Source: Ardenticatenales bacterium (lineage in GTDB: Bacteria; Chloroflexota; Anaerolineae; Promineifilales; UBA4811). From it: DNA of 15,338 nucleotides. The stretch covers positions 1 to 15,338 of the forward strand of contig DAOUVM010000016.1 in NCBI GenBank assembly GCA_030667645.1, written 5' to 3'. Made by a program: the position numbers and the translations under genes. The notes beneath the pieces were generated by a model. It did no database searches. It had not been told where the DNA came from and saw only the letters and a program-made list of their open reading frames with translations. Positions within the stretch are counted from its first letter, which is position 1, and each line of letters starts with the position of its first letter. Shown here piece by piece: positions 14,459 through 15,338 of the stretch.

Positions 14459-15338
14459 ATGAATGCGCCTAACGACGCCGGATTCCGGCGCCGGAATGAG
14501 AAACAGGCTGGTCCCGACCCTCGAGTGCTCCACGAGCGCACGGATGGAATGTTCAATGATGCCTGGTTCTGGGTGGCTGCCATCCTTGCTCTGGTCGGCG
14601 CGCTGACCAAGGAAGCTGGTTTTCTGGCTTTGGCAGTCTCCTTGGTGACGATCATCCCCATCGCCTGGCTGTGGAACCGATGGGCGCTCAGGGGGGTGGT
14701 GTATCGCCGGCGTTTTGATCGCCAGCGCGTCTTTCCCGGCGAAGTGATAGAAATGACGCTGGAAGTGACCAATCACAAGTTCCTGCCGCTGAGTTGGGTG
14801 CGCTTTGAGGATGAGTTCCCCCTCTGCCTGGACCCTGAGAACGTGCGGCTCTCCGCGTCACCAACCTCGGAAACCACCGGCTACCTGCGCTCCGCCTTTG
14901 CAATTCGGTGGTACGAGCGGGTGCAACGCAAGTTCCGATTGCACTGCCGGCAGCGGGGGCACCACTTCCTAGGACCGGTAAAGGCAGAATCAGGCGACAT
15001 ATTCACCCTTTTCACCACCACAGAAGAGTGGCTGCAGCGGGACCCGATCATTGTCTACCCACACGTGTGGCCGCTGCACGAGTTGGGTATCCCTACCCGC
15101 GCTCCCTTTGGCGAGACGCGTGCCAAGCACAGCCTGATTCAGGATCCCACCCGCACACGCGGGATCCGTGATTACCGGCCGGAAGATGGCTTTCGTCACG
15201 TTCACTGGAAGGCGTCGGCCCGCAGGTCTGAGCTTCAGACACGTGTCTACGAACCGACGACCGACATGAACCTCATGCTGGTGTTGAACGTGGCTACAAT
15301 GCCCAAGATCTGGATGGGGGTTCTGCCGGACGTCCTGG
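14459..15338 (+). CDS. DUF58-domain membrane protein (5' part; runs off the window)
   Basis: The frame is open from the ATG at 14459 to the window edge (293 codons). Two membrane segments lie at about residues 35-49 and 54-72, followed by a beta-rich region and the DUF58 signature RGIRDYRPEDGFRHVHWKAS (about 234-253), then LQTRVYEPTTDMNLMLVLNV, where the VWA-like part begins. DUF58 proteins are partners of MoxR ATPases and often sit before a transglutaminase-like gene; their exact role is unknown. No Shine-Dalgarno precedes 14459; an in-frame ATG at 14549 (MFNDAWFW, preceded by GGATGGA) would begin right at the first membrane segment and is a fair alternative. The 138-bp gap after moxR has no stop in this frame but also no start codon before 14459 apart from one CTG. 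Confidence 0.9.
   Translation, partial: MNAPNDAGFRRRNEKQAGPDPRVLHERTDGMFNDAWFWVAAILALVGALTKEAGFLALAVSLVTIIPIAWLWNRWALRGVVYRRRFDRQRVFPGEVIEMTLEVTNHKFLPLSWVRFEDEFPLCLDPENVRLSASPTSETTGYLRSAFAIRWYERVQRKFRLHCRQRGHHFLGPVKAESGDIFTLFTTTEEWLQRDPIIVYPHVWPLHELGIPTRAPFGETRAKHSLIQDPTRTRGIRDYRPEDGFRHVHWKASARRSELQTRVYEPTTDMNLMLVLNVATMPKIWMGVLPDVL

Overview
This window most likely comes from a Chloroflexota bacterium (Anaerolineae/Caldilineae-like). That assignment is an inference from gene content: a LysM lipoprotein with a Pro/Thr-rich linker and an 'LLLALLEHESGW' segment as in many members of that phylum, a DnaD-like protein beside a replicative helicase, a short-chain-dehydrogenase type threonine dehydrogenase, and moderately GC-rich coding DNA. 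No rRNA, tRNA, insertion sequence or CRISPR array was seen.

Left part, minus strand (about 7144 down to 1): a promoter, a DUF151 bifunctional-nuclease family gene, then a tightly packed run of replicative helicase dnaB carrying a 145-residue mini-intein, a DnaD-domain primosomal protein, a helicase-loader-like ATPase made of two tandem DnaC/IstB-type AAA+ modules, a soluble GAF-PAS histidine kinase, and a LysM lipoprotein cut by the window edge. The junctions overlap or nearly touch (TGATG; about 80 bp overlap; 12-nt gap with the stop codon inside the Shine-Dalgarno; 14-nt overlap), so these five genes look like one translationally coupled operon for loading and starting the replication helicase, with a signalling kinase and a cell-wall protein attached.

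Middle (7288 to 11837): a terminator-like hairpin, then kbl and an SDR-type L-threonine 3-dehydrogenase (minus strand), which together turn threonine into glycine and acetyl-CoA. Facing them across a 174-bp divergent promoter region is a full-length ADP-forming acyl/acetyl-CoA synthetase (plus strand), which could convert the acetyl-CoA to acetate with ATP formation. The two start codons have matching extended -10 elements at similar distances.

Right part, plus strand (11845 to the end): an unrecognised 450-residue AAA+ ATPase with an N-terminal winged-helix-like region, 7 nt after the synthetase; then a MoxR-family AAA+ ATPase; then the 5' part of a DUF58 protein, cut by the window edge. MoxR plus DUF58 is a common pair of unknown exact function. 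The most notable items are the double-ATPase helicase loader whose second module has lost the sensor-1 asparagine, the endonuclease-less intein in its partner helicase, and the uncharacterised winged-helix AAA+ protein.
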